This document shows positions 1 to 6,641 of a stretch of DNA of 13,926 nt, one piece after another; positions within the stretch are counted from its first letter, which is position 1, and each line of letters starts with the position of its first letter. Under the pieces are notes generated by a model. It did no database searches, was not told the DNA's origin, and saw only the letters and a program-made list of their open reading frames with translations. This DNA is from Rhodoferax sp. UBA4409. GTDB taxonomy: Bacteria; Pseudomonadota; Gammaproteobacteria; Burkholderiales; Burkholderiaceae_C. The stretch lies in the NCBI GenBank assembly GCA_002390825.1, contig DGQR01000145.1, positions 1-13,926 on the forward strand. Reading direction: 5' to 3'. Both the position numbers and the translations under genes were made by a program.

Positions 1-1
1 G

Positions 2-1354
2 TCACTGCACCTGCTGGACTTTGCCACCGACGTGCTGATGATTTTGATGACGGCCATCATCTTGTTCACCATCAACCCGACCTTGGCGCTGGTGACCTTG
101 TTGCCGCTGCCCTTTATCGGCTGGTTGATCCATGTGGTGCGTGAAAGACTGCGTACCGGCTTTGAAAAAATCGACCGCGTCTGGGCTGAGGTGACCAATG
201 TGCTGACCGACACCATCCCCGGCATCCGGGTGGTGAAAGCCTTTGCGCAGGAAGACCGTGAAGCCCAGCGTTTCAAGGACGCCAACGTGCACAACCTGCA
301 GGTCAACGACCGGCTCAACCGGGTGTGGTCCTTGTTCTCGCCCACAGTGACGCTGATGACCGAAATCGGCTTGTTGGTGGTCTGGGGTTTTGGCATTTGG
401 CTGGTCTCGGACGACCAAATCACCGTGGGTGTGTTGACCGCGTTTTTGGCCTACATCGGTCGTTTTTACAGCCGACTCGATGCCATGAGCCGCATCGTCT
501 CGAACACCCAAAAAGCGGCCGCTGGGGCCAAGCGGATTTTTGACATTCTTGACCACGTCTCCAGCGTTCCTGAGCCGGTGAACCCTGTGGCTTTGCCGCC
601 TCAGGTCAAAGGCCACATCAGGGTGCGCGACGCGGACTTTCGCTACGGCAACCGTGCCGTGATCCGCCAGCTCAACCTCGACATCCAGCCCGGCCAGATG
701 ATCGGTCTGGTGGGCCACAGTGGCTCGGGCAAAAGCACGCTGGTGAATTTGATTTGCCGCTTTTACGACCTCAGTGAGGGCGCGATCGAGTTGGACGGCA
801 CCGACATCCGACAGCTCAAAGTGGCCGACTACCGCCGTCAGATTGGCCTGGTGTTGCAAGAGCCGTTTTTGTTCTTCGGCACGATTGCGGACAACATCGC
901 TTATGGCAAGCCTGATGCTACCCGTGCGCAAATCATCGCAGCGGCACGGGCGGCCCATGCCCATGAGTTCATTTTGCGTTTGCCCCAAGGGTATGACTCC
1001 ATGGTGGGGGAGCGCGGCCAAGGTTTGTCCGGCGGCGAGCGCCAACGTATCTCGATTGCGCGTGCGCTGCTGATTGACCCCCGGATATTGATCCTCGATG
1101 AGGCCACCTCGTCAGTGGACTCAGAGACCGAGAAAGAAATTCAAAAGGCGCTGGAGAACTTGGTGCAAGGCCGCACCACGATTGCGATTGCGCACCGCTT
1201 GTCGACCCTGCACCGTGCGGACCGCTTGGTCGTGCTGGATCGCGGCAAGGTGGTGGAAGAGGGCACCCATGATGCGCTGATGGCGACCGAGGGCGCGTAC
1301 TTCAACCTGTACCAAGCCCAAGCCCGCAACAACCTGATTGAGGAGGCCGCATGA
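2..1354 (+). CDS. ABC exporter half-transporter (TM domain + ATPase), 5'-truncated by window; cyanophycin-associated type
   Basis: This is the C-terminal ~450 residues of a type I ABC exporter (MsbA/ABCB-like half-transporter), which would act as a dimer in the inner membrane. The reading frame is open from base 2, so the true start lies upstream. The visible part begins inside the membrane domain, with hydrophobic helices around residues 10-40 and 118-155. The ATPase domain follows: Walker A GHSGSGKST (visible residues ~238-246), Q-loop VLQEPF, signature LSGGERQR, Walker B ILILDEA and H-loop IAHRLS. The stop overlaps the next ATG (ATGA), so it is co-translated with the DUF1854 gene. This pair matches, from memory, families NCBI names 'cyanophycin metabolism-associated' ABC transporter and DUF1854 protein, usually found beside cphA genes. 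No cyanophycin gene is visible here, so that link is recalled context. The substrate is unknown. Confidence 0.9.
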   Translation, partial: SLHLLDFATDVLMILMTAIILFTINPTLALVTLLPLPFIGWLIHVVRERLRTGFEKIDRVWAEVTNVLTDTIPGIRVVKAFAQEDREAQRFKDANVHNLQVNDRLNRVWSLFSPTVTLMTEIGLLVVWGFGIWLVSDDQITVGVLTAFLAYIGRFYSRLDAMSRIVSNTQKAAAGAKRIFDILDHVSSVPEPVNPVALPPQVKGHIRVRDADFRYGNRAVIRQLNLDIQPGQMIGLVGHSGSGKSTLVNLICRFYDLSEGAIELDGTDIRQLKVADYRRQIGLVLQEPFLFFGTIADNIAYGKPDATRAQIIAAARAAHAHEFILRLPQGYDSMVGERGQGLSGGERQRISIARALLIDPRILILDEATSSVDSETEKEIQKALENLVQGRTTIAIAHRLSTLHRADRLVVLDRGKVVEEGTHDALMATEGAYFNLYQAQARNNLIEEAA

Positions 1355-1842
1355 GCGCGCTTTACACCGTGACCGCCAGCCGCTTTGCGCTGGAGCGCAC
1401 CCCTTTTGGCAAGCTGGTGCTGACCAATGAAGCAGGGGAGCGCTTTGAGGGTGTGGTGCCCGTGCGCGCCTTTCCGATCCAGTCGCCCGAGGACGGCATC
1501 TCGATCGTGAGCCAGGACGGCAAAGAGGTGGGCTGGGTGGACCTGCTTGCCGATGTCCCGCAACCCGCACAAGACCTGATTCGCGCCGAATTGGCGACGC
1601 GCGAATTCATGCCGGTGATTGAGCGGATCGTATCGGTGACCAGCTTCTCGACGCCCTGCACTTGGTCGGTAGAAACCAACCGCGGCCCCACAGACTTTGT
1701 GCTGCGGGGTGATGAGGACATCCGCCGGATTGGCAAAGGTAACGCCCTGCTGATCGCTGATGCCCATGGCATTCAATACCTGGTGCGTGACCAGTTCGCC
1801 ATGGATGCCCAGGGTAAAAAAATTCTCGACCGCTTTTTGTGA
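1351..1842 (+). CDS. DUF1854 family protein (cyanophycin metabolism-associated type)
   Basis: A 163-residue soluble protein with no signal peptide or membrane segment. The start is set by an AGGAGG ribosome-binding site at 1341-1346 and by the ATGA overlap with the upstream ABC transporter. The sequence fits DUF1854: an N-terminal half rich in beta-type residues (TPFGKLVLTNEAGERFEGV), then a conserved stretch around TPCTWSVETNRGPTDFVLRG (residues ~101-120) and a C-terminal LVRDQFAMD motif. The molecular function of DUF1854 is not established to my knowledge. Tight translational coupling to the exporter suggests the two proteins act together, perhaps as a cytoplasmic adaptor or regulator for the transporter. 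The family call is confident; the role is inference. Confidence 0.88.
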   Translation: MSALYTVTASRFALERTPFGKLVLTNEAGERFEGVVPVRAFPIQSPEDGISIVSQDGKEVGWVDLLADVPQPAQDLIRAELATREFMPVIERIVSVTSFSTPCTWSVETNRGPTDFVLRGDEDIRRIGKGNALLIADAHGIQYLVRDQFAMDAQGKKILDRFL

Positions 1843-1865
1843 TCTTGCTGACAGCGCGACTTCTT

Positions 1866-1889
1866 GAAGCGGTGCTGGTGCACCGTTTC
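1866..1889 (+). terminator. Possible hairpin terminator of the ABC-DUF1854 unit
   Basis: A 9-bp stem (1866-1874 with 1881-1889, one G-T pair) closes a 6-nt loop 23 bases after the DUF1854 stop. It is followed by ATCAAATCTTCA rather than a clean T-run, so intrinsic termination would be weak. It may be only an mRNA 3'-end stabilising hairpin. Confidence 0.35.
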
Positions 1890-1951
1890 ATCAAATCTTC
1901 ATAGGCATTGCACGAATTTGTCGCATTGACTCTTCAGACTCCGGCACCTGT

Positions 1952-1985
1952 TGCATCAGTTCGGATGCAGCGTAAAAAGTGCATC
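1952..1985 (+). promoter_or_regulatory. Porin leader with three TGCATC half-sites able to form alternative hairpins
   Basis: TGCATC (1952-1957), GATGCA (1964-1969) and TGCATC (1980-1985) lie in the 158-base gap before the porin. The middle copy can pair with either outer copy (loops of 6 and 10 nt), so the two stems exclude each other. The second stem ends five bases before the GGAG ribosome-binding site at 1991-1994. This could be an operator for a dimeric regulator or a leader-RNA switch; both are inference. I found no convincing -35/-10 pair in this gap. Confidence 0.35.
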
Positions 1986-2000
1986 AATCTGGAGTTTGAA

Positions 2001-2972
2001 ATGTTGAATAAATCTGTCGTTGCAATCGCAGTTGCAACTCTTGCAATGAGCGTTCAGGCGGGCGAACTGGCTACTGACAAAGACGTGAAGTTTGAAGTCA
2101 ACGTGGACGTTGGCACCTACCACGTCAGCAAGCGCAACGCGGCTGGCCGTGACATCAATGAAGTGATGGGCAAGGGCCTGAACCAAGTCGAAATCAAGGC
2201 GACCAAGAACATCAATGATGACGTCTCCATCTTCGGTGAAATCGAAGTGGACTACGACCCCGTTGTCGACAATTCCAACTTTGTGTCTGACGACACCCGC
2301 GTAGGCATCGCCAGCAAGAAGTATGGTCGCTTCTCTGCAGGTCAGTTCGACAGCTACATTGAAGACAACGTGATGGAAGTGTTAGGCGTCGGTCACGGCG
2401 AAAACGGCTTCATGACTGAGCCGGGCTCTGCCAACAAAGGCCGTCACTTGCAATACAGCCACAAGCTCGGTGATCTGACTTTCGCGGTCGACTACACCTC
2501 TGCCATTGGCCCCACAACCAACCCAGAGAACTCCAATGGTTTTGCCTTGGCTGCCAGCTATAAATTCGGCAACCTGACATTGGCAGGCGGCTGGAGCGAA
2601 TTCGCCAAGTACAAGGCCGACAGCTCCAAAACGCAAGGTGAACTCAATACCGACCGCTATGCCACCGGTCTGGCCGCCACTTACCAAATGGGCAACCTCG
2701 GCTTGAAGGGCCTGGTCGCTGAAGTGGAGAGCACCACCAAAATCAAGACCAGCTACACCGGCGTGGCATTGACCTACGTGATGGGCCAGTTCGATTTCGG
2801 CGTGTCCATGCAAAAAGTGAAGCCAGAGAATGCCAATGGCCGCGATGAGTGGTCTGCGGGCGTGGGCTACACACCGTTCAAGAATATGCAGTTCTATCTG
2901 GACTTCGCCGGTTTGGCTAAACCCAAGGGCGAAGGCGATGTGGTGGAAATGGGCTTGAAGTACACCTTCTAA
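2001..2972 (+). CDS. Outer-membrane porin (Gram-negative general porin-like beta-barrel)
   Basis: A 323-residue secreted barrel protein. The chosen ATG at 2001 is preceded by GGAG (1991-1994, spacing 6) and starts a typical signal peptide, MLNKSVVAIAVATLAMSVQA, with likely cleavage after residue 20. An in-frame upstream TTG at 1908 would put 31 unrelated residues before this signal and is rejected. The mature protein has alternating hydrophobic and polar strands, many Gly-aromatic turns (KYGRFSAGQFDSYIED, ASYKFGNLTLAGGW) and ends in KYTF, the terminal Phe being the usual signal for BAM-dependent insertion of outer-membrane proteins. The length is slightly short for a trimeric porin (commonly 330-380). 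It would let small hydrophilic solutes cross the outer membrane. It stands alone, with its own leader and a strong terminator. Substrate specificity cannot be read from the sequence. Confidence 0.85.
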   Translation: MLNKSVVAIAVATLAMSVQAGELATDKDVKFEVNVDVGTYHVSKRNAAGRDINEVMGKGLNQVEIKATKNINDDVSIFGEIEVDYDPVVDNSNFVSDDTRVGIASKKYGRFSAGQFDSYIEDNVMEVLGVGHGENGFMTEPGSANKGRHLQYSHKLGDLTFAVDYTSAIGPTTNPENSNGFALAASYKFGNLTLAGGWSEFAKYKADSSKTQGELNTDRYATGLAATYQMGNLGLKGLVAEVESTTKIKTSYTGVALTYVMGQFDFGVSMQKVKPENANGRDEWSAGVGYTPFKNMQFYLDFAGLAKPKGEGDVVEMGLKYTF

Positions 2973-2999
2973 GCGCTTTCAAGGATTCCAAGGTTTTAT

Positions 3000-3025
3000 G
3001 CCCGGGCGCAAGCCCGGGCTTTTTT
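3000..3025 (+). terminator. Rho-independent terminator of the porin gene
   Basis: A perfect 8-bp GCCCGGGC stem (3000-3007 with 3012-3019) encloses a GCAA tetraloop and is followed by six Ts (3020-3025). It starts 27 bases after the porin stop. On the minus strand the hairpin is followed by ATAAAACC, so termination of the convergent pan operon here would be much weaker. Confidence 0.93.
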
Positions 3026-3054
3026 CATGGTGGCCTTGCCGCGCGTGTGGCGAC

Positions 3055-3612
3055 TCAGGCTTTGAGTTTGAACCCCGATAGGTGCTGTGCCAAATGCATG
3101 GCATGCGCCTGCTCGTAGTCCGGTTTGCTTAGTGCGCCGTAGGCAAAGTGCGGTTGCAGCGGCTTTGTCCAGGCGGTAAACGCAGCCATGGCATTTTGTA
3201 GCCGGGCCAGTGATGCGGCAGCGGGGGCGTCTGCCGCCAGTGGAGGCGCACCGGGTATGGGCTCTGCAAGGTCGTGGATCATGCGGCCCCGCCATTGAAA
3301 AAAGCGGAAGGCTGCAGCGCCAGCCGTGTTTTGGAATACGGCTGATTTGGGCTCCGGAAACCCGGTCATGGAGAACTCAATGCTCTGCGCGCAATGTTCG
3401 AGGGTCTGGCTCCAGGACCACACAGCGTTGGAGTCCAGCGGTGCAGCACTCAAGCGCTGGAGCTCGTCTGCCACCTGTTGAAGGGTGCTGAATTGCAGGC
3501 CCCGGTCTTCGCCCGCAGCGCACGCTGTTAGTGTGCCGCTGGCCACCAATACAGCCAGTCCGGCGCTGCGCTTCAAGCAACTTCTTCTCTGCAAATCCGG
3601 CGAAGCGTGCAT
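3055..3612 (-). CDS. DUF1569 family protein with Tat-like lipoprotein signal
   Basis: A 185-residue protein. The ATG at 3612 lies 13 bases after the panC stop, with AAAAGGG just after that stop as ribosome-binding site; a longer open frame reaching 3741 only reads through panC. The N-terminus has a twin-arginine-like motif QRRSCLK (residues 8-14), a hydrophobic stretch and a lipobox LTAC with Cys31. This suggests an exported lipoprotein, perhaps exported folded. The rest resembles DUF1569 (predicted DinB-like four-helix fold): WSWSQTLEHCAQSIEFSM (~residues 65-82) and a C-terminal HFAYGALSKPDYEQ followed by HAMHLAQHLSGF. Clustered His residues could bind metal, as in DinB-like proteins, but this is inference. 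Its function and its relation to pantothenate synthesis are unknown. Family call fairly sure. Confidence 0.8.
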   Translation of the reverse strand: MHASPDLQRRSCLKRSAGLAVLVASGTLTACAAGEDRGLQFSTLQQVADELQRLSAAPLDSNAVWSWSQTLEHCAQSIEFSMTGFPEPKSAVFQNTAGAAAFRFFQWRGRMIHDLAEPIPGAPPLAADAPAAASLARLQNAMAAFTAWTKPLQPHFAYGALSKPDYEQAHAMHLAQHLSGFKLKA

Positions 3613-3625
3613 GGCAGGCGCCCTT

Positions 3626-4450
3626 TTAAATTTCCATGTTGTCGATGAGGCGTGTGCTACCCAAGCGGGCCGCTGCCAGCACCACTTTGGCATCGCCTGC
3701 CTGTGGCGCCTGCAAATCTGACTGGCGGCGCACAGCCACATAGTCGGGCATCCAACCGGCGGCGCGCAGCGATTGCATGCCGTCGTTTTCCAGCCGCGCG
3801 AGGTCGGTTTCGCCGGAGCGCACGGCGTTCACGATGCCGCGCAAGATGCCAGACAACAACAAGGCCTCTTCCCGCTGTGCCGGAGTCAGGTAGCCATTGC
3901 GGCTTGAGAGCGCCAGGCCTGCCTCGTTACGCTGGGTTTCACCGCCGACCACGTCGATCGGCAAAGCAAACTGCTTGACCATATTGCGGATCACCATCAG
4001 CTGCTGGTAGTCTTTTTTGCCGAACAGGGCGGTACGCGCTTGGGTGACTGCCAGCAACTTCATGACCACCGTACACACCCCGATGAAAAAACCGGGGCGG
4101 AAGTGGCCTTCCAGAATATCCGCCAGCTCAGTCGGAGGGTGCACCTTGAAAGTTTGCGCCTGAGGGTAAAGCTCGCTCTCTTTGGGGGCAAACACAATAT
4201 CGCAACCCGCCGCTTCCAGGTGCTGGCAATCTGCTTCCAGGGTCCGGGGGTAGGTATCGAAATCCTCGTGCGGTGCAAATTGCAGCCGGTTTACAAAAAT
4301 GGTGGAAATCGTCACGTCGCCCAGCGGCTTGGCCTGGCGCACAAGGGCCAAGTGCCCGGCATGCAAGTTGCCCATGGTGGGCACAACGGCTGGGTGACGG
4401 TACTGGCTGAGTGCCTCGCGTAGCTCAGAAATAGTGTGAATCAGTTGCAT
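3626..4450 (-). CDS. panC: Pantothenate synthetase
   Basis: PanC joins pantoate and beta-alanine at the cost of ATP (to AMP and PPi) to give pantothenate, the CoA precursor, in the cytosol. The 274-residue length is normal. Visible motifs are the ATP-binding PTMGNLHAGH (residues 24-33, the HIGH-type nucleotidyl-transferase motif), VNRLQF (53-58), EDFDTYPRT (62-70), GFFIGVCTVV (120-129), LFGKKDYQQ (142-150) and LSSRNGYL (181-188). The Arg in VNRLQF replaces the Pro found in many other families; I recall this as usual in betaproteobacteria. The ATG at 4450 starts 6 bases after the panB stop, so the two are co-transcribed and probably translationally coupled. It is followed at 13 bases by the DUF1569 gene. 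Confidence 0.97.
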   Translation of the reverse strand: MQLIHTISELREALSQYRHPAVVPTMGNLHAGHLALVRQAKPLGDVTISTIFVNRLQFAPHEDFDTYPRTLEADCQHLEAAGCDIVFAPKESELYPQAQTFKVHPPTELADILEGHFRPGFFIGVCTVVMKLLAVTQARTALFGKKDYQQLMVIRNMVKQFALPIDVVGGETQRNEAGLALSSRNGYLTPAQREEALLLSGILRGIVNAVRSGETDLARLENDGMQSLRAAGWMPDYVAVRRQSDLQAPQAGDAKVVLAAARLGSTRLIDNMEI

Positions 4451-4456
4451 CGTTTC

Positions 4457-5359
4457 TCACCACGCGTGAATAGCGTCTTCCGGAAAGCTGCCGTTTTTGA
4501 CTGCGGCCACATAGGCTTCCATGGCTCCACGGATACTGGTGGCTTCCAGCATGAAGTTGCGCACGAACTTCGGATTTTTGCCCAGGTTCACCCCCAGCAT
4601 GTCATGCAGCACCAGCACTTGACCGGCGGTGCCCTTGCCGGCTCCGATACCGATGGTGGCGCACTGCGGCAACTCACGGGTCAGCTCAGCAGACAAGGGG
4701 GCTGGCACCATCTCCAGCACCACCATGCTGGCACCCGCGTCTTGCAGTTCGTGGGCCTGCTTTTTCATGATGTCGGCAGCCGCATCACCGCGGCCTTGCA
4801 CCCGGTAACCGCCGAGGGCGTGCACAGTCTGCGGCGTCAGGCCCAAATGGGCACACACCGGAATGCCGCGCTGCACCAAGAACTGCACTACCTCGGTGGT
4901 CCAGCCGCCGCCTTCGAGCTTGACCATGTGCGCGCCTGCCTGCATGAGCACGCTGGCACTGCGAATGGCCTGCTCTTTGGATTCCTGGTAGCTGCCGAAG
5001 GGCAAGTCGCCAATCAGCCATGCGGTGCCTTGGGCACGGCGCAGGCCGCGGGCCACGCTCTCGGTGTGGTACGCCATGTCCTCGAGGGTGACGCCCACGG
5101 TGCTGTGGCGTCCCTGGCAGACCATGCCGAGGGAGTCACCCACCAAAATGCACTCCACGCCTGCCGCGTCCGCCACCGCCGCAAAGGTGGCGTCGTAGGC
5201 GGTCAGCATGGTGATTTTTTCACCCCGGGTGTGCATCTCCTGGATGCGGGGCAAACTGATGGGCTTGCGTGTGGACGGCGCTGACGCAGGGGGCAGCGTG
5301 CCGTAGGGAGTCGCGTTGGTTGCGCTAGAGGCTTGTTCACCGGTCGGGTTCAGGGCCAT
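4457..5359 (-). CDS. panB: 3-methyl-2-oxobutanoate hydroxymethyltransferase (ketopantoate hydroxymethyltransferase)
   Basis: PanB moves a hydroxymethyl group from 5,10-methylene-tetrahydrofolate to 2-oxoisovalerate, giving ketopantoate, the first committed step of pantothenate synthesis. The core is canonical: ITMLTAYDATFA, the Mg-binding VGDSLGM (residues ~73-79), TVGVTLEDMAYH, the catalytic-Glu segment VVLEMVPAPLS and IGIGAGKGTAGQVLV. The ATG at 5359 has GGAG at 5366-5369 (spacing 6); an in-frame TTG at 5371 includes that ribosome-binding site and is rejected. At 300 residues it is longer than the usual ~265 because of an N-terminal Ala/Ser/Thr/Pro-rich extension of about 35 residues that looks unstructured. 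It is the first gene of panB-panC-DUF1569. No convincing promoter was seen in the 104-base gap upstream; a TAGTAT hexamer lacks a good -35 partner. Confidence 0.97.
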   Translation of the reverse strand: MALNPTGEQASSATNATPYGTLPPASAPSTRKPISLPRIQEMHTRGEKITMLTAYDATFAAVADAAGVECILVGDSLGMVCQGRHSTVGVTLEDMAYHTESVARGLRRAQGTAWLIGDLPFGSYQESKEQAIRSASVLMQAGAHMVKLEGGGWTTEVVQFLVQRGIPVCAHLGLTPQTVHALGGYRVQGRGDAAADIMKKQAHELQDAGASMVVLEMVPAPLSAELTRELPQCATIGIGAGKGTAGQVLVLHDMLGVNLGKNPKFVRNFMLEATSIRGAMEAYVAAVKNGSFPEDAIHAW

Positions 5360-5371
5360 GGGGGACTCCAA

Positions 5372-5392
5372 AAATCGGGATTACAAATCGGG
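5372..5392. repeat. Short direct repeat in the panB leader
   Basis: AAATCGGG occurs at 5372-5379 and again at 5385-5392 (13-base period, about one helical turn), just upstream of the panB ribosome-binding site. Such spacing can mark a regulator site, but with two 8-base copies chance cannot be excluded. Confidence 0.3.
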
Positions 5393-5463
5393 CTTGCCGA
5401 GGGTTTGGCGAAAGTGGGGCGAATACTAACCGCAGTTGCGAGCCCTGAAATAGAGAGCCCGGT

Positions 5464-6312
5464 TCAGGTAGGTGCATACGCCAGGCGCACATAGATCGGC
5501 GCGAAGGCCTCCGCCTGGGTGATTTCGATCAAGGTTTCTTTCGCCAGCTCCAGGAGGGCGATGAAGGTCACCACCAGCACCGGTGTGCCTTGGGTCGTGT
5601 CAAACAAGTCTTCGAAGCCAACGAAACGCTGGCCCTGCAGCTTTTTGAGCACGATGCTCATGTGCTCGCGCACCGAAAGCTCTTCGCGGCTGATCTTGTG
5701 GTGCTGCACCAGCTTGGCCCGCTTCAAGATGTCGCGCCAAGCGCTTTGCAGCTCCTCCACTCCCACATCCGGAAAGCGGGGTTTGAGGCTTTGCTCGATG
5801 TAGACGTTGGCTTTTAAAAAATCGCGTCCGTATTGCGGAATCGCGTTCAGCCGGGCGGCTGCCAGCTTCATTTGCTCGTATTCGAGCAAGCGGCGCACCA
5901 GTTCTGCCCGCGGGTCTTCGGCTTCTTCGCCCTCAGCCGACTTTTTGGGCGGCAGCAACATGCGCGATTTGATCTCAATCAGCATGGCTGCCATCAGCAG
6001 GTACTCGGCCGCTAGCTCCAAGTTGCGCTTGCGGATCTGCTCGACGTAAACCAAGTACTGCTTGGTCACGCTCAACATCGGAATGTCGAGGATGTTGAAG
6101 TTCTGCTTGCGGATCAGGTAGAGCAGCAAGTCCAGCGGCCCTTCGAAGGCCTCTAGAAACACCTCCAGCGCATCCGGCGGGATATAGAGATCCTGCGGCA
6201 TGGCGAACAAGGGCTCGCCATACAGGCGCGCCAACGCCACTTGGTCCACCACCTCGGGCATTTGCCCGAGTTCGGCGACTCCGGTGGGTGCGCCGGTGCT
6301 GTCGGTTGTCAT
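5464..6312 (-). CDS. scpA: Segregation and condensation protein A (kleisin of the SMC-ScpAB complex)
   Basis: ScpA is the kleisin subunit that bridges the SMC heads and, with ScpB, forms the bacterial condensin acting on the nucleoid in chromosome segregation. The hallmark N-terminal block FEGPLDLLLYLIRKQNFNIL (residues 56-75) is present, then the helical AEYLLMAAMLIEIKSRMLLP segment (~101-120), an acidic linker (AEGEEAEDPRAEL) and the C-terminal winged-helix region ending in VTFIALLELAKETLIEITQ. The 282 residues include a ~50-residue N-terminal extension typical of this group. The ATG at 6312 has no clear Shine-Dalgarno sequence; its upstream bases belong to a palindromic element. The DUF3460 gene lies 62 bases upstream on the same strand. 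scpB is not in the window. Confidence 0.95.
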   Translation of the reverse strand: MTTDSTGAPTGVAELGQMPEVVDQVALARLYGEPLFAMPQDLYIPPDALEVFLEAFEGPLDLLLYLIRKQNFNILDIPMLSVTKQYLVYVEQIRKRNLELAAEYLLMAAMLIEIKSRMLLPPKKSAEGEEAEDPRAELVRRLLEYEQMKLAAARLNAIPQYGRDFLKANVYIEQSLKPRFPDVGVEELQSAWRDILKRAKLVQHHKISREELSVREHMSIVLKKLQGQRFVGFEDLFDTTQGTPVLVVTFIALLELAKETLIEITQAEAFAPIYVRLAYAPT

Positions 6313-6315
6313 TTT

Positions 6316-6370
6316 GCTATCAAATCAGGAGCTGCTGGCGCAGATAAAACGTGCGCTAGAGGCTGATTTG
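6316..6370. repeat. Palindromic intergenic element (Comamonadaceae-type) between DUF3460 and scpA
   Basis: The element begins GCTATCAAATCAGGAGCTGC and ends GCGCTAGAGGCTGATTTGGC. Its core is a hairpin: CTGGCGCA (6335-6342) pairs with TGCGCTAG (6352-6359), one G-T pair, 9-nt loop. I recall very similar 'GCTATCAAA...GGAGCTGC...GCGCTAGAGGC' sequences scattered in intergenic regions of Comamonadaceae genomes; only one copy is in this window, so the repeat status is recalled, not shown. It fills the scpA 5' region. Confidence 0.55.
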
Positions 6371-6374
6371 GCTC

Positions 6375-6581
6375 TTAATCGTGCTTGGTCTGGTAGACGT
6401 AAGGCTTTTGCGCAACTTGGGCGCTGCGGAAGCCTTTCCAAGCCATACGGTCCACGACTTTGTCCCACAACAGGGAGCGGCCCTTGCGCTGCTCGGCTTC
6501 CAGCGTGGGCTTGGCGACCTTGAGTTGGTCGATGAACTGGGTGGCTTCAGAGCGGTAATCGGGGCGGCGGAAGATGTTCAT
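6375..6581 (-). CDS. DUF3460 family protein
   Basis: A 68-residue basic cytosolic protein, MNIFRRPDYRSEATQFIDQL at the N-terminus, with KPTLEAEQRKGRSLLWDK in the middle. This is a close fit to the short DUF3460 family, widespread in Burkholderiales and of unknown function. The ATG at 6581 has AAGGA seven bases upstream. A TAAAAT hexamer (minus strand, 6608-6603) could serve as a -10 box but no matching -35 is seen. The gene precedes scpA on the same strand, a neighbourhood I recall as common in this group, so a link to chromosome segregation is possible but unproven. The family call is secure, the role unknown. Confidence 0.88.
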   Translation of the reverse strand: MNIFRRPDYRSEATQFIDQLKVAKPTLEAEQRKGRSLLWDKVVDRMAWKGFRSAQVAQKPYVYQTKHD

Positions 6582-6641
6582 GGCGGGATCCTTAATGGCG
6601 GCATTTTAACGGCAGGGACACCAGACTCCGGCGAGCAGCCG

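Noticed and set aside
2..1045. A 347-codon open frame on the minus strand, antisense to the ABC transporter
   Set aside because: The plus strand has a complete, motif-bearing ABC exporter. The antisense product is a His/Gln/Asp-rich string with no recognisable domain, typical of a GC-rich shadow frame.
1908..2000. Upstream extension of the porin from a TTG at 1908
   Set aside because: It would bury the signal peptide 31 residues in; GGAG at 1991-1994 clearly serves the ATG at 2001.
3000..3025. GCCCGGGC double palindrome as a regulator site or mobile-element end
   Set aside because: Position after the porin stop, the tetraloop and six following Ts make it an ordinary intrinsic terminator.
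4436..5284. A 282-codon plus-strand open frame over panB
   Set aside because: It is antisense to a canonical PanB, rich in His/Gly/Ala and without a domain.
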